From: Flavobacterium psychrophilum | GTDB lineage: Bacteria > Bacteroidota > Bacteroidia > Flavobacteriales > Flavobacteriaceae | DNA length: 64,000 nt | Assembly (NCBI GenBank): GCA_945860385.1 | Contig: CAMAQD010000005.1 | Span: 83,682-147,681, forward strand | Reading direction: 5' to 3' | Made by a program: the position numbers and the translations under genes | Notes under the pieces: model-generated | Told to the model about the DNA's origin: nothing | What the model saw: only the letters and a program-made list of their open reading frames with translations | Database searches by the model: none | In this document: positions 61,482 to 64,000 of the stretch, in pieces | How positions within the stretch are numbered: the first letter of the stretch is position 1 | Layout: each line of letters opens with the position of its first letter

Positions 61482-62222
61482 CTATTTAGCATCGATTTTT
61501 TTTTGAAACGCAAAATAGGCTCTTTGCGAGGCTTTTTCTTCTGCTTTCTTTTTTGAAGTTGCTCGGGCTTTTGCAATAACTTTATCGTCAATGCTCAGTT
61601 TTACACCAAAGAAACGTTGTCCATCAATACCGTTATCTTCAAAAATATCATAATGAAATTGTTTTTTTTCTTTCTGACACCATTCAATCAACAAGCTTTT
61701 ATAACTGATTACTTTTCCTTCCAATCGAGCAATATCTACATAAGGATTAACGACACTTTTTTGAATAAACTTTTCGCAATATTCATATCCTCGATCCAGA
61801 TAAATGGCACCAACCAAAGATTCAAAAATATTGCCGTGAATATTTTCTCCAAAATGTTGTACAGGAACTTTGCTGTCTATGAAACGAACTAAATTTAAAT
61901 CTTTCCCAAGTTCGTTTAAGTGTTCTCTACTTACGATTTTGGATCGCATTTTGGTTAAGTAACCTTCGTCGCCAGCAGGTACTTTATTGAATAAATGCGC
62001 TGCAATCACGGAACTTAACATGGCATCTCCAAGAAATTCTAATCGTTCGTAACTAAAAGCATTTCCTTTTTCGTCTTGTTTATTTGAAGAGCGATGTGTG
62101 AATGCTTTTTTAAAATACTCCAGATTAATGGGGACAAAACCTAGTATTTCGCTGATAGCATCAAAAAAAATCCCGTCTTCAAGAGAACGGGATTTTGAAA
62201 ATATTTTTCTAATTAGTCTCAT
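61482..62222 (-). CDS. rnc: ribonuclease III
   Basis: RNase III cleaves double-stranded RNA, including rRNA precursors. Signature ERLEFLGDAMLSSVIA is present, followed by the second acidic site NIFESLVGAIYLDRGYEY and a C-terminal dsRNA-binding domain (SYKSLLIEWCQKEKKQFHYDI ... AKARATSKKKAEEKASQRAY). I chose the ATG at 62222, 8 bases after the fabF stop; the frame from TTG at 62261 would overlap fabF and add 13 residues. Length 246 is normal. Confidence 0.95.
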   Translation of the reverse strand: MRLIRKIFSKSRSLEDGIFFDAISEILGFVPINLEYFKKAFTHRSSNKQDEKGNAFSYERLEFLGDAMLSSVIAAHLFNKVPAGDEGYLTKMRSKIVSREHLNELGKDLNLVRFIDSKVPVQHFGENIHGNIFESLVGAIYLDRGYEYCEKFIQKSVVNPYVDIARLEGKVISYKSLLIEWCQKEKKQFHYDIFEDNGIDGQRFFGVKLSIDDKVIAKARATSKKKAEEKASQRAYFAFQKKIDAK

Positions 62223-62230
62223 TCTAAGAA

Positions 62231-63484
62231 TTAGATGTCTAATTTTTTTACTAAAACGCAAGCATTGTGACCTCCAAAACCAAAAGTATTGCTCATCAAA
62301 ACTTTTACATCTCTTTTCTGAGCTACATTAAAAGTAAAGTTCAATTTAGAATCGATGCTTTCATCATCGGTAAAATGATTTATCGTTGGAGGAATAATTC
62401 CGTGTTTTATAGAGAGTATAGAAGATATGGTTTCTATTACACCAGCTGCTCCAAGTAAATGACCAGTCATTGATTTTGTGGAATTCAAATTCATGGTATA
62501 GGCATGTTCTCCAAAAACGTGCAAAATAGCTTTAGATTCGGCTATATCTCCAAGAGGCGTTGACGTTCCGTGCATATTTACACCATCAACATCTGTAGGA
62601 CTCAGGCCAGCATCTCTGAGGCAATTGAGCATTACTGCTTTTGCTCCCAAACCTTCCGGATGAGGAGCTGTAATATGATAGGCATCGGCAGACATTCCGC
62701 CTCCTCCAATTTCGCAATATATTTTTGCGCCACGGGCTACTGCATGTTCGTACTCTTCAAGAATTAAAGTTCCGGCTCCTTCACCAAGCACAAAACCATC
62801 TCGGTCTTTATCCATAGGTCTGGAAGCTGTTGTTGGGTCATCATTTCTGGTTGACAATGCGTGCATTGCATTAAATCCACCCATTCCTGCAATTGTTACT
62901 GCGGCTTCTGAACCACCCGTTACCATTGCATCAGCCTGACCCAATCGAATGTAATTGAAGGCATCAATAATAGCATTTGTAGAGGAAGCACAAGCAGAAA
63001 CAGTTGTGAAGTTTGGACCTCTGAATCCGTATTTGATTGAAATGTGACCACCAGCAATATCGGCAATCATTTTTGGTATAAAAAAAGGATTGAATCGAGG
63101 TGTTCCATCTCCTTTGGCAAAATCAAGCATTTCATTTTGAAAAGTTTCTAGTCCGCCAATTCCTGAACCCCAGATAACACCAATTCTGTCTTTGTCTAAT
63201 TTTTCAAGATCAAAACCTGCGTCTTTTACAGCTTCTTCTGCGGTTACGATAGCATATTGTGCATATCGGTCCATTTTTCGGGCTTCTTTTCGGTCTATAA
63301 AATCTTCAACATTGAAGTTTTTTACTTCGCAAGCAAATTGGGTTTTGTGCTTTGAAGCATCATAATGAGTTATTGTTGCGGCACCACTAACACCGTTAAT
63401 AAGGCCATTCCAGTACTCTTGTACATTATTTCCTATAGGAGTAAGCGCTCCTAAGCCAGTTACTACAACTCTCTTTAATACCAT
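62231..63484 (-). CDS. fabF: 3-oxoacyl-[acyl-carrier-protein] synthase II
   Basis: FabF elongates acyl-ACP by condensing it with malonyl-ACP. The Cys-His-His triad is complete: Cys in TTVSACASSTNAI, His in NMHGTSTPLGDIAE and His in SMTGHLLGAAGVIE, with NTFGFGGHNACVLV at the C-terminus. The 417-residue length is normal. It lies between acpP and rnc on the same strand, the standard order in Bacteroidota. A 240-base gap with an internal repeat separates it from acpP. Confidence 0.97.
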   Translation of the reverse strand: MVLKRVVVTGLGALTPIGNNVQEYWNGLINGVSGAATITHYDASKHKTQFACEVKNFNVEDFIDRKEARKMDRYAQYAIVTAEEAVKDAGFDLEKLDKDRIGVIWGSGIGGLETFQNEMLDFAKGDGTPRFNPFFIPKMIADIAGGHISIKYGFRGPNFTTVSACASSTNAIIDAFNYIRLGQADAMVTGGSEAAVTIAGMGGFNAMHALSTRNDDPTTASRPMDKDRDGFVLGEGAGTLILEEYEHAVARGAKIYCEIGGGGMSADAYHITAPHPEGLGAKAVMLNCLRDAGLSPTDVDGVNMHGTSTPLGDIAESKAILHVFGEHAYTMNLNSTKSMTGHLLGAAGVIETISSILSIKHGIIPPTINHFTDDESIDSKLNFTFNVAQKRDVKVLMSNTFGFGGHNACVLVKKLDI

Positions 63485-63675
63485 AACCTACGGTTTTTAT
63501 CTATTTTCAACAAATAAAACCCACGCTTTCTTATCTGTAATAGTACTACAAAAGAGACATGGGTAATTTTATTTTAAATATTGTTTTGATTGAAATTCAA
63601 TCGAACTTTAGTTTTAAAAATAATAACACCCAATATTTAATATATCCTAGTTTTCAAAAAGCAAATCCCAAAAGC

Positions 63676-63716
63676 TGGAATTTGGAATTTTAAAATTTGG
63701 AATTTTAAAATTGGGT
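63676..63716. repeat. TGGAATTTTAAAAT tandem repeat between acpP and fabF
   Basis: CTGGAATTTGGAATTTTAAAATTTGGAATTTTAAAATTGGG contains two 15-base units (TTGGAATTTTAAAAT), each palindromic in the centre (AATTTTAAAATT). A weaker relative (GAAAATTTAAAACTGG..., GAAAATTTAAAATTTG) occurs at 42471-42512. Confidence 0.6.
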
Positions 63717-63724
63717 GTTTTTTA

Positions 63725-63961
63725 TTATTTCTTAGCTTCTTCGATATAAGAAATCGCCTGACCTACGGTAGCAATATTTTCAGCTTGGTCGTCTGGAATT
63801 TGAATATCAAATTCTTTTTCGAATTCCATGATAAGTTCTACTGTGTCTAATGAATCAGCTCCTAAATCATTAGTGAAGCTAGCTTCTGTTACAACTTCGT
63901 TTTCGTCAACGCCTAATTTGTCTACGATAATCGCTTTTACTCTTGATGCAATGTCTGACAT
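63725..63961 (-). CDS. acpP: acyl carrier protein
   Basis: A 78-residue acidic carrier protein with the phosphopantetheine serine in [16 protein letters not shown]. Start [20 protein letters not shown] and the end [11 protein letters not shown] are typical. It carries growing acyl chains in fatty-acid synthesis and is first in the acpP-fabF-rnc cluster. An exact -7 box lies upstream at the edge of the window. Confidence 0.97.
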   Translation of the reverse strand: MSDIASRVKAIIVDKLGVDENEVVTEASFTNDLGADSLDTVELIMEFEKEFDIQIPDDQAENIATVGQAISYIEEAKK

Positions 63962-63991
63962 AATCTTTAATTTTAAAATTTAATTTGTTGG

Positions 63992-63999
63992 CAAAAATA
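63992..63999 (-). promoter_or_regulatory. -7 box of the acpP-fabF-rnc unit
   Basis: On the minus strand TATTTTTG fits TAnnTTTG, 30 bases before the acpP ATG. Any -33 element would lie beyond the window. Confidence 0.5.
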
Positions 64000-64000
64000 A

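Overview
The window looks like chromosome from a Flavobacterium-type member of the Bacteroidota. The evidence is the AT-rich composition, promoters with the Bacteroidota -7 box TAnnTTTG, few Shine-Dalgarno sequences, a type IX secretion (T9SS) C-terminal sorting domain, two large TonB-dependent receptors with carboxypeptidase-regulatory N-termini, a Bat (aerotolerance) operon, and an IPExxxVDY-type protein next to pyk. I saw no tRNA, rRNA, CRISPR array, insertion sequence or prophage. Most genes are core metabolism and housekeeping.

Layout: 0-4 kb is a heme block (GNAT acetyltransferase, hemF, a DUF4421-like barrel, hemB, a c-type cytochrome lipoprotein). 4-9 kb holds ogt, a PolB-type 3'-5' exonuclease, a fused SpmA/SpmB transporter-like protein with a small membrane protein after it, and class I fumarase. 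9-11 kb has an ACT-like protein, yraN and an LD-carboxypeptidase. 11.2-19.1 kb is a coherent accessory locus: a T9SS-exported endonuclease I, a DUF5689-type lipoprotein and a TonB receptor on the minus strand, divergent from a secreted endonuclease/exonuclease/phosphatase and a small secreted OB-like protein. I read it as an extracellular nucleic-acid degradation and uptake locus. 19.4-26.5 kb carries corA, an ALDH7-type dehydrogenase, a small barrel, a phosphoesterase, an AlbA_2 protein, an SDR and an aldo/keto reductase.

26.7-35.7 kb is the complete moxR-DUF58-X-batA-batB-batC-batD-batE operon. 35.7-44.3 kb holds cvpA, pheS, small hypotheticals, gpsA with a partial tandem copy of its own 3' end, a yqhD plus exported DJ-1-like carbonyl-stress pair, 5-formyl-THF cyclo-ligase and a group II PLP decarboxylase. 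44.4-58.5 kb carries uvrC, a patatin-barrel fusion (type Vd-like), a DUF3108 protein, an M23 peptidase lipoprotein, pgi, a second TonB receptor, an rlpA-like gene, a CYTH protein and dinB. 58.5-64 kb, on the minus strand, is Bax1-like, pyk, IPExxxVDY, rnc, fabF and acpP.

The most unusual material is non-coding. There is a family of composite inverted repeats with conserved ends and a variable arm (3832-3909 and 20348-20493), several families of degenerate short-unit intergenic repeats, two DNA-repair genes (ogt, dinB) with matching repeat-plus-TAnnTTTG layouts 4 nt from the ATG, a candidate ~115-nt small RNA upstream of the DUF3108 gene, and the gpsA tail duplication, which looks like a footprint of allelic recombination.
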